Assembly (NCBI RefSeq): GCF_003463065.1
Contig: NZ_QSCM01000003.1
Span: 186,001 to 250,000 of the forward strand
Length of the DNA stretch: 64,000 nt
Direction: 5' to 3'
Source: Blautia sp. OF03-15BH
Lineage (GTDB): Bacteria > Bacillota > Clostridia > Lachnospirales > Lachnospiraceae
The stretch's first letter is position 1. The number at the start of each line of letters is the position of its first letter. The notes under the pieces are model-generated. The model was not told where the DNA came from. It saw nothing but the letters and a program-made list of their open reading frames with translations, and ran no database searches. Of this stretch, positions 48,900 to 58,506 are shown piece by piece. The translations under genes were made by a program, and so were the position numbers.

Positions 48900-50504
48900 T
48901 TACTTCTTCTGCTCCCGGTACTCATTTGGTGACATTCCCATGCAGGCACGGAACGTCCGCGAAAAGGAATGGGAAGACTGATAACCTGCTTTTTTCGCGA
49001 TGGTCTGGACTTTTTCCCCGGTACACAAGAGAAGCTGTCTGGACAGCTCCATTCGTTTTCTCAGGATAAATTCCGATAATCCGATGCCGTATTTCTGTTT
49101 GAAGATCCGCGAAAGATAGCTGGAGTTAAAACCGCTCACCGCCGCCAGCTGGGTCAGTGTCAGATCTCCTGCCAGATTTTCCTCTATGTAAGCAGTCAGT
49201 TTTTCAAGAGAACGGTCGGAAAGACTCTCATCCGTCCCTTCGCCTTCCTCAAAAATGACATCGGAGAGGTCATAGAGATAACTTCCCGCCTCCGCCCAGG
49301 AGCCGTACTCATTAAAATTCATAAGCTTGTAAAGACCAATGCGGAAGGCCAGTTTTTCACTGATCCCCTGCTCGTTGATGTACTGCATCATAAGAACGGA
49401 GACCGAATAATAGAGCTCCAGGGCATTCATATCGTGCATGCTCTCAAACTGGTTCAGGCGGCTGACGATCTCACCCAGGATCAGATAGTAGTTCTCTCTT
49501 TGGCCATTTTTCAGATAGAGTTTCAACAATTCCATCTGTTTGCCTTTTTCCGGCAGCTTTGTTGTCTCCATCTCTGTCTTCAGGATTTCTGCATGAGCGA
49601 TAAGACTTCCCTCACCAGTCATATTTACAGACATGAGCTGGCGAAGTTCCAAAAGCTTTGCATTGAAGGCGGAAATTGTCACAGGTTCTGAGGACATAAT
49701 GGCCGAAAAACTCATATCCGCCGTATTTTCCAGTGTTTCCTGTGCATATTCCAGTGCACCCTGGATCACGGTAAAGAGCCGGTTTGTTTCCGTTTCTTCC
49801 TGCTTCAGCTGCGTCATGAGCATAAGGAAATCCTGCTCCATCCCAAAAAACAGCTTCCGCACAGTGGCAGGTACATACTGATCAAAAGCGGAAAAGAGAT
49901 TTTCCAGCATTTCTTCCTGCGTCAGGTCTGCCTGGTCCCTCCGCTCCGGCCGAATCAGGGTGCAGAGCATAGGCTTCGTAAGATCCAGAGAAAAGTTTCC
50001 CTCTTTCTCCCATTTCTTTGGAAGCTCTCCTTTCTTTCTCAGGCTTTCCAGCAGTTCCCGGAAATTCTCCCTTTCCACGCAGTACTTCATCCACTGGTCC
50101 TGACGGAGCTCTTCTTTCCGGCGTGTCATCTGGCGGATCTCTTCGAAAGCCTCCTCCACCGTGGCTTTGATAACCTTCTCTTCTTCGCTTTTCAGGATGT
50201 ATTTTACATCCTTATCCTGGCTTACCCGGTAAATATCCTCAAACTGTGGATAAGCAGTGAGAAAGATCACCTTGCAGGCCGGCCAGTTTTCCCGGATCCG
50301 GTCGTAAAGTTCCATTCCTGTCATGCCCGGCATCTTGATGTCTGTCAGCACCACATCAAAACGGATCCTGTTCAGAAGCTCCAGCGCCTCTTTCCCGGAA
50401 ACAGCCGTATGAACCTCCAGTTCCTCTTTCAGATCATACTGGAACATCTCCTCCAGCCAGTAGACATTATCGATCTCATCATCCACGATCAGCAAACGGT
50501 ACAT
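48900..50504 (-). CDS. YesN-type response regulator with AraC DNA-binding domain
   Basis: A 534-residue cytosolic regulator. The receiver domain (MYRLLIVDDEIDNV, VVLTDIKMPG with phospho-acceptor Asp55, VIFLTAYPQFEDIYR) is followed by a long middle domain of about 300 residues and a C-terminal AraC double helix-turn-helix (TLTQLAAVSGFNSSYLSRIF, KYGIGLSEFILRKRMELSRQ, IAKKAGYQSSHSFSRTFRAC). It overlaps the sensor kinase gene by 26 nt and probably activates the importer and glycosidase genes downstream. Confidence 0.94.
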   Translation of the reverse strand: MYRLLIVDDEIDNVYWLEEMFQYDLKEELEVHTAVSGKEALELLNRIRFDVVLTDIKMPGMTGMELYDRIRENWPACKVIFLTAYPQFEDIYRVSQDKDVKYILKSEEEKVIKATVEEAFEEIRQMTRRKEELRQDQWMKYCVERENFRELLESLRKKGELPKKWEKEGNFSLDLTKPMLCTLIRPERRDQADLTQEEMLENLFSAFDQYVPATVRKLFFGMEQDFLMLMTQLKQEETETNRLFTVIQGALEYAQETLENTADMSFSAIMSSEPVTISAFNAKLLELRQLMSVNMTGEGSLIAHAEILKTEMETTKLPEKGKQMELLKLYLKNGQRENYYLILGEIVSRLNQFESMHDMNALELYYSVSVLMMQYINEQGISEKLAFRIGLYKLMNFNEYGSWAEAGSYLYDLSDVIFEEGEGTDESLSDRSLEKLTAYIEENLAGDLTLTQLAAVSGFNSSYLSRIFKQKYGIGLSEFILRKRMELSRQLLLCTGEKVQTIAKKAGYQSSHSFSRTFRACMGMSPNEYREQKK

Positions 50505-52239
50505 CTTTTCCTTCTCCTTCCAGACAAATAGTCACACAGGTCCCGCCAAAAACACTTCTCTTTATCTCCAGACCGGCCATTCCGCCGTAATAGAGCTGAA
50601 GCCGCCGGTGAATGTTGATCATTCCTGTGACCTCTCCCTTTTCATTGGCTCCCTTCTGCAGGCTCTCTCTCATTTTTTCCAGAACTTCTTCTGTCACACT
50701 GCCATTGTCCTCCAGATGAATGTAAAAACGTCCATCCTTCTCTTCATAGGAAACCGCCAGAAGTCCGTTTTCTTCCTTGTCCCCAAGACCGTACTCCAAA
50801 GCATTTTCCAGCAAAGGCTGTATAATCAGCCTTGGAACTTTGAGTTTCTGCATCTCTTCCGGCAGCTCTGCCAGCCGGATCTCCATTCTGGCAGCAAAAC
50901 GGGATGCCTGGATCCTGGCATAACAGTAAGCGTGATCCACTTCCTGCGAAAGTTCTACATAATCCTGGGCATTTCTCGTAAGATACCGGAAATACCTGCC
51001 CAGAAGCTCTGTGAGCTCCTCAGCGCTTTCGTATTCTTCCCGGTAAATCTTGCTCCGGATGGAAAACAGGCTGTTATAAAGGAAATGCGGGTTGATCTGT
51101 TCCTGCAGCTGCTTTAATTCCGCCCTCTGCTTCAGTTCCTTCTGTTCATAGACTTCCTGGATCAGATCCTGTATCCGGTCTTCCATCTCATTAAAACCTT
51201 CATAAAGATAGGCAAATTCACTGTTATTTTTTTCCTCAATATGCTCCTGGAAATTTCCTTTTTTCACCCGGTTGAACGCACCAAGAAGATGCTGCATGGG
51301 CGTATGGATGAGACGCTGCGTGTAAAGAATAAAGATCACCGTGATCGCCAGTATGATCAGCCAGGCTGCAAGGATAAACGTTTTCATCCGATTGATCTTA
51401 TACATGATCGGTGCTTCCTTGGAATACTGAACAAAGGTTCCAAGTGACGGAGATTCCTTCGTGATGACAAGATAAGATTCCGAACCGATTTTTACGCGCT
51501 GAGTTTCCTCATAAATCCCGGTTTCGTCTTTTTTCAGAAGCGAAAGGATATTGCTTCCCAGGTATTCCGCACTGGTTCCCGTATCCAGGATCACGGAAGC
51601 ATCCCGGTAAAAGAAAGCGCCGCTGGTCTCATCCTTGATCATCGTCTGCATCGTCTTTTGAATCTCTTCCCTGGAAAGGATGATACTCACAATATGGGAA
51701 GGGTAATTCTGCGTGCTGATGCTATGCCGGTCCGCTTCCAGAAAATACATACCGTTCTCATTGATATGAAGCCCTGAGACATTGTCCTGCATATAATCAT
51801 CCAGAAGTGCCCAGTCCTCCTCGTTCTGCATACGGCCGGCCGAGGACGGCGTTATCATATAATTGGTATTGGGAATAAAAAGATAGATATTTTGGATCAG
51901 ATTGCTGCAGCCCTGGATCGCCTGCAGACGTTCTTCGAGAGACAGAAGGGCGTCTCTCCGCTCATAGTCAGAAAGGCTGCTCCTCTCCTCCATCAGAAAA
52001 ACAAGCCGCCTGTCATAAAAGAAATTAATTTCCAGATTATAAATATTTTCCAGCTGAGCATCCAGAGTCTCCAGGTAATACTCGGACTGTGCGTTCATTC
52101 TGTCATAAACCTCTTCTCTGGCTAGCTGAAACGCATTCAGAAAAATAGCGGTCATAACCAGCACGATAATCACATTTCCCAGTGCAAAACAGATCAGCTG
52201 TTTCACAAAAATAGAATGGATCCCAAATCGTTCTTTCAC
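50479..52239 (-). CDS. YesM-type sensor histidine kinase
   Basis: A 586-residue membrane kinase: helix 1 at about 14-33, an extracellular sensor domain to about 290, helix 2 (LAAWLIILAITVIFILYTQR), HAMP, the His_kinase domain with phospho-His in LQEQINPHFLYNSLFSI, and an HATPase domain (RLIIQPLLENALEYGL). The start is GTG at 52239 with GGGGGAG upstream; an overlapping ATG is in another frame. The ligand is presumably an oligosaccharide or loaded binding protein. Confidence 0.93.
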   Translation of the reverse strand: MKERFGIHSIFVKQLICFALGNVIIVLVMTAIFLNAFQLAREEVYDRMNAQSEYYLETLDAQLENIYNLEINFFYDRRLVFLMEERSSLSDYERRDALLSLEERLQAIQGCSNLIQNIYLFIPNTNYMITPSSAGRMQNEEDWALLDDYMQDNVSGLHINENGMYFLEADRHSISTQNYPSHIVSIILSREEIQKTMQTMIKDETSGAFFYRDASVILDTGTSAEYLGSNILSLLKKDETGIYEETQRVKIGSESYLVITKESPSLGTFVQYSKEAPIMYKINRMKTFILAAWLIILAITVIFILYTQRLIHTPMQHLLGAFNRVKKGNFQEHIEEKNNSEFAYLYEGFNEMEDRIQDLIQEVYEQKELKQRAELKQLQEQINPHFLYNSLFSIRSKIYREEYESAEELTELLGRYFRYLTRNAQDYVELSQEVDHAYCYARIQASRFAARMEIRLAELPEEMQKLKVPRLIIQPLLENALEYGLGDKEENGLLAVSYEEKDGRFYIHLEDNGSVTEEVLEKMRESLQKGANEKGEVTGMINIHRRLQLYYGGMAGLEIKRSVFGGTCVTICLEGEGKDVPFADRG

Positions 52240-52291
52240 TCATACTCCCCCTTTTCCAGAATTGTAACACGCCCCCTTTCCTCATACAAGT

Positions 52292-52337
52292 GAAAAAACT
52301 CCCTCCCGCCGGATTCTTTCCTGCGGGAGAGAGTTCT
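52292..52337 (-). terminator. Terminator of the dnaK operon
   Basis: Stem ACTCTCTCCCGC/GCGGGAGGGAGT, then TTTTTTC on the minus strand, directly after dnaJ. Confidence 0.92.
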
Positions 52338-52339
52338 GT

Positions 52340-53560
52340 TTATTCATCTCTGTCTTCAAAGGTTTCTTTCAGTTTCTCAAAGCCTTCTTTGAAAATGCCT
52401 TTTTTCTTTGTTTTTTCTTTCTCCTTTGCCGGAGCAGAGGATTCTGTACTCTGATTCAGGGAATTGCCGGTTTCCAGATCAAATCTGCGAAGCGCTTCTT
52501 TTGCCTCTTCATTCAGCTTTGCGGGCACCTGAACGACCAGGGTGACATAGTGGTCGCCGCGGATTGCTTTGTTTCTGAGAGAAGGCACACCTTTTCCTCT
52601 CAAACGCACCTTGGTATCGGTCTGTGTACCCGGTTTTACCGTGTACAGCACATCGCCGTCTACCGTCTTGATCCGCACATCACCGCCCAGCGCTGCCTGC
52701 GCAAAGGAAATGGGTGCTGTGGAGAAGATATTCATATCCTGACGCTGGAAGATCGGGTGGCGCTGTACGTTCACTTCCACCAGAAGATCTCCTCTGGGAC
52801 CTCCGTTCACGCCCGGCTCTCCTTTTTCACGGATCCGGATGCTCTGACCGTCATCGATACCGGCCGGGATCGTTACTGCGATCTTCTTGCGGCTGCTGGT
52901 ATAACCCTCACCACGACAGTTCGGACACTTCTCTTTCACGATCTTACCGGTACCGCCGCAGTCCGGACAGGTCTGTACATTTCGAACCATCCCGAAAAGA
53001 GACTGCTGGGTATAGACCACCTGGCCTTTACCGCCACATTTCGGACAGGTTTCCGGCGTCGTTCCGGGCTTGGCTCCTGTTCCATGACAGGTGGTACATT
53101 CATCCTTCAGATTCAGCTCCAGCTGTTTCTCACAACCGAAAACAGCTTCCTCAAAGGTGATCGTCACGCTGGCGCGTAAATTGGCTCCTTTCATCGGACC
53201 GTTGTTCGCTGCCCTGCGGCTGCGTCCACCGCCTCCGAAAAGATCTCCGAAAATATCTCCAAAGATATCTCCCATATCACCGCCATTGAAATCAAAGCCG
53301 CCAAAGCCGCCGGCTCCGCCGCCGCCCTGCTCAAATGCTGCATGACCAAACTGATCATACTGTCTTCTCTTTTCGGCATCGCTCAAGATCGCATATGCTT
53401 CGGAAGCCTCTTTAAACTTTTTCTCAGCTTCCTTGTCACCCGGGTTCATGTCCGGATGGTATTTCTTTGCCAGCTGCCGGTATGCTTTTTTTATGGTAGC
53501 CTCATCTGCGTTCTTATCAACGCCAAGGACTTCATAATAATCGCGTTTGCTCTCTGCCAT
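52340..53560 (-). CDS. dnaJ: Chaperone protein DnaJ
   Basis: A 406-residue co-chaperone that stimulates DnaK ATPase. J domain with HPD (KKYHPDMNPGDKEAE), Gly/Phe region (GGAGGFGGFDFNGGDMGDIF), four CxxCxGxG zinc repeats (CTTCHGTG, CPKCGGKG, CPDCGGTG, CPNCRGEG) and a C-terminal substrate domain; a Lys/Glu-rich tail of about 40 residues is longer than usual. The start at 53560 has GGAGG upstream. Confidence 0.97.
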   Translation of the reverse strand: MAESKRDYYEVLGVDKNADEATIKKAYRQLAKKYHPDMNPGDKEAEKKFKEASEAYAILSDAEKRRQYDQFGHAAFEQGGGGAGGFGGFDFNGGDMGDIFGDIFGDLFGGGGRSRRAANNGPMKGANLRASVTITFEEAVFGCEKQLELNLKDECTTCHGTGAKPGTTPETCPKCGGKGQVVYTQQSLFGMVRNVQTCPDCGGTGKIVKEKCPNCRGEGYTSSRKKIAVTIPAGIDDGQSIRIREKGEPGVNGGPRGDLLVEVNVQRHPIFQRQDMNIFSTAPISFAQAALGGDVRIKTVDGDVLYTVKPGTQTDTKVRLRGKGVPSLRNKAIRGDHYVTLVVQVPAKLNEEAKEALRRFDLETGNSLNQSTESSAPAKEKEKTKKKGIFKEGFEKLKETFEDRDE

Positions 53561-53645
53561 TTTTCTCCTCCATTCCATGTGCCGCGAAAAAACAGCAGAT
53601 TCGGCACATCAGGCTCTTCTTCTTGCTTATTTATAAAACCACAAA

Positions 53646-53672
53646 CGGGGGGACGGCTCTCACCCTCCCCCG
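53646..53672 (-). other. GC-rich stem-loop between dnaK and dnaJ
   Basis: CGGGGGA pairs with TCCCCCCG (53666-53672 with 53646-53653) in the 136-nt gap. There is no strong T-run, so mRNA processing or partial attenuation is more likely than full termination. Confidence 0.5.
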
Positions 53673-53696
53673 ATCTGTGTTACATCCTGTATGATT

Positions 53697-55565
53697 TTAT
53701 ACCTCTTTGTAGTCTCCGTCAACTACATCATCGGAATTATCTGTGCCTGCTCCGGCGTTCATATCCGGTCCCGGACCAGCCTGGCCAGCCTGCTGAGCTC
53801 CCTGTGCCTGCTCGTAAACCTTTGCAAACAGCTTCTGAGCGCTCTCCATCAGTTTCTCTTTTGCAGCTTTGATCTCTGCAACCTGAGAATCGGTCATATC
53901 TTCCGGATTGGTGCTGGCGATGAGACTCTTCAGAGCGTTCAGATCAGCCTCAACAGCAGTCTTATCATTGGAATCCAGTTTGTCACCAACCTCTTCCATT
54001 GCCTTCTCGGTCTGGAATACCATGGAATCCGCTTCGTTTCTGGTATCGATTGCCTCTTTCCGCTTCTTATCCTGAGCCTCGTACTCAGCTGCTTCTTTGA
54101 CAGCCTTGTCGATCTCGGAATCGCTCATGTTAGAACCGGAGGTGATGGTGATGTGCTGCTCTTTACCGGTACCAAGATCCTTTGCGGATACATTTACGAT
54201 ACCGTTTGCATCGATATCAAAGGTAACCTCGATCTGCGGAACACCTCTTCTTGCAGGCGGGATACCATCCAGACGGAACTGTCCGAGGGTCTTGTTATCT
54301 CTTGCGAACTGACGCTCACCCTGTACTACGTGGATATCTACAGCGGTCTGGTTATCAGCTGCGGTAGAGAAGATCTGGCTCTTCTTGGTCGGGATGGTCG
54401 TATTTCTCTCGATCAGACGGGTTGCGATACCACCCATGGTCTCGATGGACAGAGACAGCGGAGTAACATCCAGAAGAAGGATATCACCTGCACCGGCATC
54501 TCCTGCCAGCTTACCACCCTGAATGGAAGCACCGATCGCTACGCACTCATCCGGGTTCAGGCTCTTGTTCGGCTCATGTCCGGTCAGGGCTTTTACCTTA
54601 TCCTGTACAGCCGGGATACGGGTGGAACCACCTACCAGAAGGACTTTGGAAAGCTCGCTTGCATTCAGTCCTGCATCTTTCAGTGCGGTATTTACCGGAC
54701 CTGCCGTTGCCTCTACCAGATCATGGGTCAGCTCATCGAATTTTGCACGGGTCAGGTTCATGTCGAAGTGCTTCGGTCCCTCAGCGGTTGCTGTGATGAA
54801 CGGCAGGTTGATGTTTGTGGTGGTTGCGCTGGAAAGCTCTTTCTTTGCTTTCTCAGCTGCCTCTCTCAGTCTCTGGAGAGCCATTTTATCATTGGAAAGG
54901 TCTACACCCTCTGTTCTCTTGAACTCGGAGATCATGTAGTCGGTAACCTTCTGGTCGAAATCATCACCGCCCAGGTGGTTGTTACCAGCGGTTGCCAGAA
55001 CCTCGATAACACCGTCACCGATCTCGATGATAGATACATCAAAGGTACCGCCGCCCAGGTCGTATACCATGATCTTCTGCTCGTTCTCATTGTCCAGGCC
55101 GTATGCCAGTGCTGCTGCAGTCGGCTCGTTGATGATACGTTTTACATCCAGACCAGCGATCTTACCTGCATCCTTGGTTGCCTGACGCTGTGCGTCATTG
55201 AAGTATGCCGGAACCGTGATGACTGCCTCGCTTACTTTCTCACCAAGATAGTTCTCAGCGTCTGCTTTCAGTTTCTGAAGGATCATTGCGGAGATCTCCT
55301 GCGGAGAATATTTCTTTCCGTCTACCTCTACTCTGAAATCGCTTCCCATATGTCTCTTGATGGAAGAGATCGTTCTGTCAGCGTTGGTAACAGCCTGACG
55401 TTTTGCAGGCTCACCTACCAGTCTTTCGCCTGTTTTTGTGAATGCTACTACAGACGGTGTGGTTCTGGAACCTTCTGTATTTGTAACAACTACCGGTTTA
55501 CCACCTTCCATAACTGCTACACAGCTATTTGTTGTACCTAAATCAATACCAATAATCTTGCTCAT
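53697..55565 (-). CDS. dnaK: Chaperone DnaK (Hsp70)
   Basis: A 622-residue Hsp70. The N-terminal ATPase has IIGIDLGTTNSCVAVMEGGK, VPAYFNDAQRQATKDAG, VYDLGGGTFDVSIIEIG and KVLLVGGSTRIPAVQ. The substrate domain includes DVTPLSLSIETMGG, and the C-terminal lid ends in a flexible Gly/Asp-rich tail (NSDDVVDGDYKEV). The start at 55565 (MSKIIGID) has AGGAGG upstream. The antisense 616-codon frame over it is an artefact known for dnaK genes. Confidence 0.98.
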   Translation of the reverse strand: MSKIIGIDLGTTNSCVAVMEGGKPVVVTNTEGSRTTPSVVAFTKTGERLVGEPAKRQAVTNADRTISSIKRHMGSDFRVEVDGKKYSPQEISAMILQKLKADAENYLGEKVSEAVITVPAYFNDAQRQATKDAGKIAGLDVKRIINEPTAAALAYGLDNENEQKIMVYDLGGGTFDVSIIEIGDGVIEVLATAGNNHLGGDDFDQKVTDYMISEFKRTEGVDLSNDKMALQRLREAAEKAKKELSSATTTNINLPFITATAEGPKHFDMNLTRAKFDELTHDLVEATAGPVNTALKDAGLNASELSKVLLVGGSTRIPAVQDKVKALTGHEPNKSLNPDECVAIGASIQGGKLAGDAGAGDILLLDVTPLSLSIETMGGIATRLIERNTTIPTKKSQIFSTAADNQTAVDIHVVQGERQFARDNKTLGQFRLDGIPPARRGVPQIEVTFDIDANGIVNVSAKDLGTGKEQHITITSGSNMSDSEIDKAVKEAAEYEAQDKKRKEAIDTRNEADSMVFQTEKAMEEVGDKLDSNDKTAVEADLNALKSLIASTNPEDMTDSQVAEIKAAKEKLMESAQKLFAKVYEQAQGAQQAGQAGPGPDMNAGAGTDNSDDVVDGDYKEV

Positions 55566-55662
55566 GATCAATTCCTCCTGTATTTATTTGCTTATTCTGT
55601 CTATTTAAAATCCGCCGGAGCGGATGAGTCTGGATGAGCTTCCCTGTCCGGGAAGACAACCA

Positions 55663-56283
55663 TCAGTTGGCTACCTTTACCATGCTGTGGCGTACCACGG
55701 AATCGTGATACATGTAGCCTTTCTGAAATTCCTCTACTACTACATTTTCGCCCTGCTCGTCATCTTCCACATGCATCACTGCGTTATGGAAATTCGGGTC
55801 AAAGGGCTGGCCGACTGCCTCGATGGGTTTTACTCCCAGCTCATCGAATACGGTGAGCAGCTGTTTGTAAACCTTATCCACACCGGCCACGAAGGGGTCT
55901 TCCTTCTGATCTTCGGGAACAGATGCAAGGCCGCGCTCGAAGTTGTCAACCACCGGAAGCAGTTTCTCAACCACGCTTTTTGCACCCATCTCAAACATTC
56001 CGGATTTTTCTTTCTCGGTCCGTTTGCGGAAGTTATCAAACTCAGCCATCTGGCGTCTCAGTTTATCGGTAAGATCCTCGATCTGAGTATCTTTTTTGTC
56101 TTTTTTATTCTTTTTCCCAAAGAAGCCTTTTTTCTCTGAAGCAGCATCCTCTTCGGTTTCTGCTCCCTCCGCATGTTCTGCCTGCTTCTCCGTCTCGTCT
56201 GCGGTCTCCTCTCTGGTTGTCTTTTCTTCCTCGGAAGTTTTTACTTCTTCGGAATCCATTGTTTTCTTTGTTTCCTCAGCCAC
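55663..56283 (-). CDS. grpE: Nucleotide exchange factor GrpE
   Basis: A 206-residue dimeric exchange factor for DnaK. A highly charged N-terminal region of about 75 residues (Glu/Lys-rich) precedes the coiled coil and the conserved core AEFDNFRKRTEKEKSGMFEM, LLPVVDNFERGLASV and GQPFDPNFHNAVMHVED, ending in VRHSMVKVAN. It sits between hrcA (5-nt gap) and dnaK. Confidence 0.96.
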   Translation of the reverse strand: MAEETKKTMDSEEVKTSEEEKTTREETADETEKQAEHAEGAETEEDAASEKKGFFGKKNKKDKKDTQIEDLTDKLRRQMAEFDNFRKRTEKEKSGMFEMGAKSVVEKLLPVVDNFERGLASVPEDQKEDPFVAGVDKVYKQLLTVFDELGVKPIEAVGQPFDPNFHNAVMHVEDDEQGENVVVEEFQKGYMYHDSVVRHSMVKVAN

Positions 56284-56288
56284 GTTTG

Positions 56289-57329
56289 TTACCGCCCTTC
56301 TTTGTTCTTATTAAAAATCAGATCCAACTGATTTGTCAGTGTTTTCAGATTGTCAACCACTTTTTCGTAATCCATTCGTTTCGGTCCGATGATTCCGATG
56401 GTTCCCTTCATCCCTTCACCCAGTTCATAGGTGGTCGTTACCACACTACAGTCCTTCATGGTCTGTCCCGGTGTCTCATTTCCGATGTAGACCTGGATGC
56501 CGGTATCCTCGCCGTCCTTCATGTCTTCCATGAGGCTTGCGAGCTGCTGCTTATCCTCAAAGGCACTGATGAGAGCGCTGGCCTTCGTGCTGTCCGCCAG
56601 CTCCGGGTACTTGAAAATGTTCGTCGTACCGCTGGTGTAAACCTCCAGGTCGTCATCCATCTGAATGGCCTCTGCCACCGCATCCAGCACGCTGTTGATA
56701 ACCTCACTATGGATGCCCGCCTGCTCTTTCAGCTTGGCGATGGTGGAAAGATTGATCTCTTCCATCGTCAGGCCGTTCAGGCTGGTGTTCAGCAGAATGT
56801 TCAGCTTCAGGATCGTCTCATTGTCCAGGCCGTGGCTGATGGGAATGACTTTGTTCTTCACCACATTGCCTTCCGCTACCACAACCGCCAACAGCTGATC
56901 TTCGCTGATCACCGACAGCTGGATGAATTTCAGCTTCGTCCGATGATACTGAGGCGAGGTAATCATGGTGGCGTAGTTGGTATTGGCTGCCAAGACCTTG
57001 GCCATCTGCTTTAATACCAGTTCCATCTTGTCCTGCCGCTGGATCATGAGCTCCTTCATCTCGGTGACTTCCTGCTCCTTCTCCTTCATGAGCTGATCGA
57101 CGTAAAACCGATAACCCATATCGGAGGGAATCCGTCCTGCCGAGGTGTGAGGCTGAATGATGTAACCCATCTCCTCGAGATCCGACATTTCATTACGAAT
57201 GGTTGCGGAGCTTAACCCCAAGTCTGCATATTTGGAAATCGTTCTGGAACCTACCGGCTCTCCCGTTTCCAGATAGTTCTGGATAATCGCATGTAGGATT
57301 TTCTGCTTGCGCTCATCAAGTTCCTGCAT
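56289..57329 (-). CDS. hrcA: Heat-inducible transcription repressor HrcA
   Basis: A 346-residue repressor that binds CIRCE. The N-terminal winged helix (ELDERKQKILHAIIQNYLET, SSATIRNEMSDLEEMGYIIQ, HTSAGRIPSDMGYRFYVDQL) is followed by the dimerisation and GAF-like domain. It is the first gene of hrcA-grpE-dnaK-dnaJ and is autoregulated through the CIRCE at 57399-57425; groESL in this window carries a second CIRCE. Confidence 0.97.
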   Translation of the reverse strand: MQELDERKQKILHAIIQNYLETGEPVGSRTISKYADLGLSSATIRNEMSDLEEMGYIIQPHTSAGRIPSDMGYRFYVDQLMKEKEQEVTEMKELMIQRQDKMELVLKQMAKVLAANTNYATMITSPQYHRTKLKFIQLSVISEDQLLAVVVAEGNVVKNKVIPISHGLDNETILKLNILLNTSLNGLTMEEINLSTIAKLKEQAGIHSEVINSVLDAVAEAIQMDDDLEVYTSGTTNIFKYPELADSTKASALISAFEDKQQLASLMEDMKDGEDTGIQVYIGNETPGQTMKDCSVVTTTYELGEGMKGTIGIIGPKRMDYEKVVDNLKTLTNQLDLIFNKNKEGR

Positions 57330-57398
57330 TCCTAAGGTCCTCCTTTTCTTCCTAGAGAGTGAATCTTTTGTAACTCGCCCACATCCTTTCGGATGTTG

Positions 57399-57425
57399 TT
57401 AGCACTCATCTCTATAGAGTGCTAA
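57399..57425 (-). promoter_or_regulatory. CIRCE operator of the hrcA-dnaK operon
   Basis: Perfect TTAGCACTC-N9-GAGTGCTAA, 70 nt upstream of hrcA, just downstream of the promoter. Confidence 0.97.
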
Positions 57426-57438
57426 CATCTATGTACAT

Positions 57439-57467
57439 AACATATCACCTGACCATACCTTTGTCAA
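57439..57467 (-). promoter_or_regulatory. Sigma-A promoter of hrcA-grpE-dnaK-dnaJ
   Basis: Minus strand TTGACA (57462-57467), 17-bp spacer, TATGTT (57439-57444). Confidence 0.85.
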
Positions 57468-57541
57468 TAGGGATTTTCAGTTTTTTTGTGAAAAAATTGT
57501 GAATATCAGAAAAAGTGGACCCTCTGCGATTTTCCGTTTTC

Positions 57542-57570
57542 TTGACAGCGGCTTTTCACTGATATATAGT
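57542..57570 (+). promoter_or_regulatory. Sigma-A promoter of the SGNH hydrolase gene
   Basis: Plus strand TTGACA (57542-57547), 17-bp spacer, TATAGT (57565-57570), about 45 nt before the start codon. It is divergent from the hrcA promoter. Confidence 0.85.
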
Positions 57571-57619
57571 ATAGAAAAAGAAAGAAAGGCGCCGTCTTTT
57601 AAGATGGCAGAACGAGTTT

Positions 57620-58324
57620 ATGAAAAAAAGAAGAAAATCCGGCTTTTCCAATTTCGGTATCCTACTGGCATTCCTGACGATCCTGGTACTCCTTGCCGGA
57701 GCCGTTTATCTCACCTTCTATATGAGCGGTAAATCCGTCAGCGTCTTGAAGAACGGGTTCAGCGGAGATATCATCACGATCCAGGAACCGGATATCTACC
57801 TCACGGAAACAGAAGGCACAACCAGCCACAGTTTCATCTTTGTCGGAGATTCCAGGACTGTCGGCATGGCCTCTGCCGAAAAAGCGCATGATCCCTCCGA
57901 TACCTGCCGTTACATTGCCAAAGAAGGAGAAGGTTATGAATGGCTGAAAAATACCGGAACCGGCGAGCTGGCAGCAGCTCTCTCCGATACACCGGAAGCC
58001 ACTGTGATCCTGAACCTGGGTGTCAACGATATCACAGAAGCAGATGCTTACATTTCCTATTATAAGCAGCTTTTTGATTCCTATCCCGTTACGGACTTTC
58101 ATATTATGTCTGTCAATCCGGTAACTGACGACTGCTCCACCGTTACCAATGAGGCCATCGACGCTTTCAACCAGAAACTGAAAGCCGCTTTTCCGGAGCA
58201 GTACCTGGATGTTTACAATTATCTGCTCACCGGTGATTTTTCCACGGTAGACGGTCTCCACTACACGGACAGCACCTATCTTTCCATTCACTATTATGTC
58301 GTAAGCCGTCTGACTGCCGCCTGA
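57620..58324 (+). CDS. Membrane-anchored SGNH/GDSL-family hydrolase
   Basis: A 234-residue protein with a single N-terminal membrane helix (about 12-36, FGILLAFLTILVLLAGAVYL) and an extracellular SGNH domain: block I FIFVGDSRTVGM (nucleophile Ser), block III LNLGVNDITE, block V DGLHYTDSTY (catalytic Asp and His). Such esterases often remove acetyl groups from cell-wall or extracellular polysaccharides; the true substrate is unknown. It is monocistronic on the plus strand with its own promoter and terminator. The ribosome site is weak. Confidence 0.88.
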   Translation: MKKRRKSGFSNFGILLAFLTILVLLAGAVYLTFYMSGKSVSVLKNGFSGDIITIQEPDIYLTETEGTTSHSFIFVGDSRTVGMASAEKAHDPSDTCRYIAKEGEGYEWLKNTGTGELAAALSDTPEATVILNLGVNDITEADAYISYYKQLFDSYPVTDFHIMSVNPVTDDCSTVTNEAIDAFNQKLKAAFPEQYLDVYNYLLTGDFSTVDGLHYTDSTYLSIHYYVVSRLTAA

Positions 58325-58338
58325 TCGTCCGGCGAAAG

Positions 58339-58390
58339 AAAAAAGACAACGGAACTGCTTTCTATCAAAAGCAGACCGTTGTCTTTTTTC
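58339..58390. terminator. Bidirectional terminator between the SGNH gene and hemW
   Basis: Long stem AAAAAAGACAACGG...CTGCTTT pairing with AAAGCAG...CCGTTGTCTTTTTT (58339-58390), with A- and T-runs on both sides so it can serve both strands. Confidence 0.95.
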
Positions 58391-58506
58391 TTTCCAGAAT
58401 GCCAGCAGTACTCCTGCTGTGAGCGATACGTCATGCAACACATGACATCTTTCGATTTCTCATCTCCTATAATCGTTGCAGATGTTCTCCATTACGAAGC
58501 AAACGC

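Noticed and set aside
53691..55541. 616-codon plus-strand open frame opposite dnaK
   Set aside because: Exact antisense of a clear DnaK. Long antisense frames on dnaK are a known codon-usage artefact. It has no ribosome site, and the product is Cys/Ile-rich without recognisable domains.
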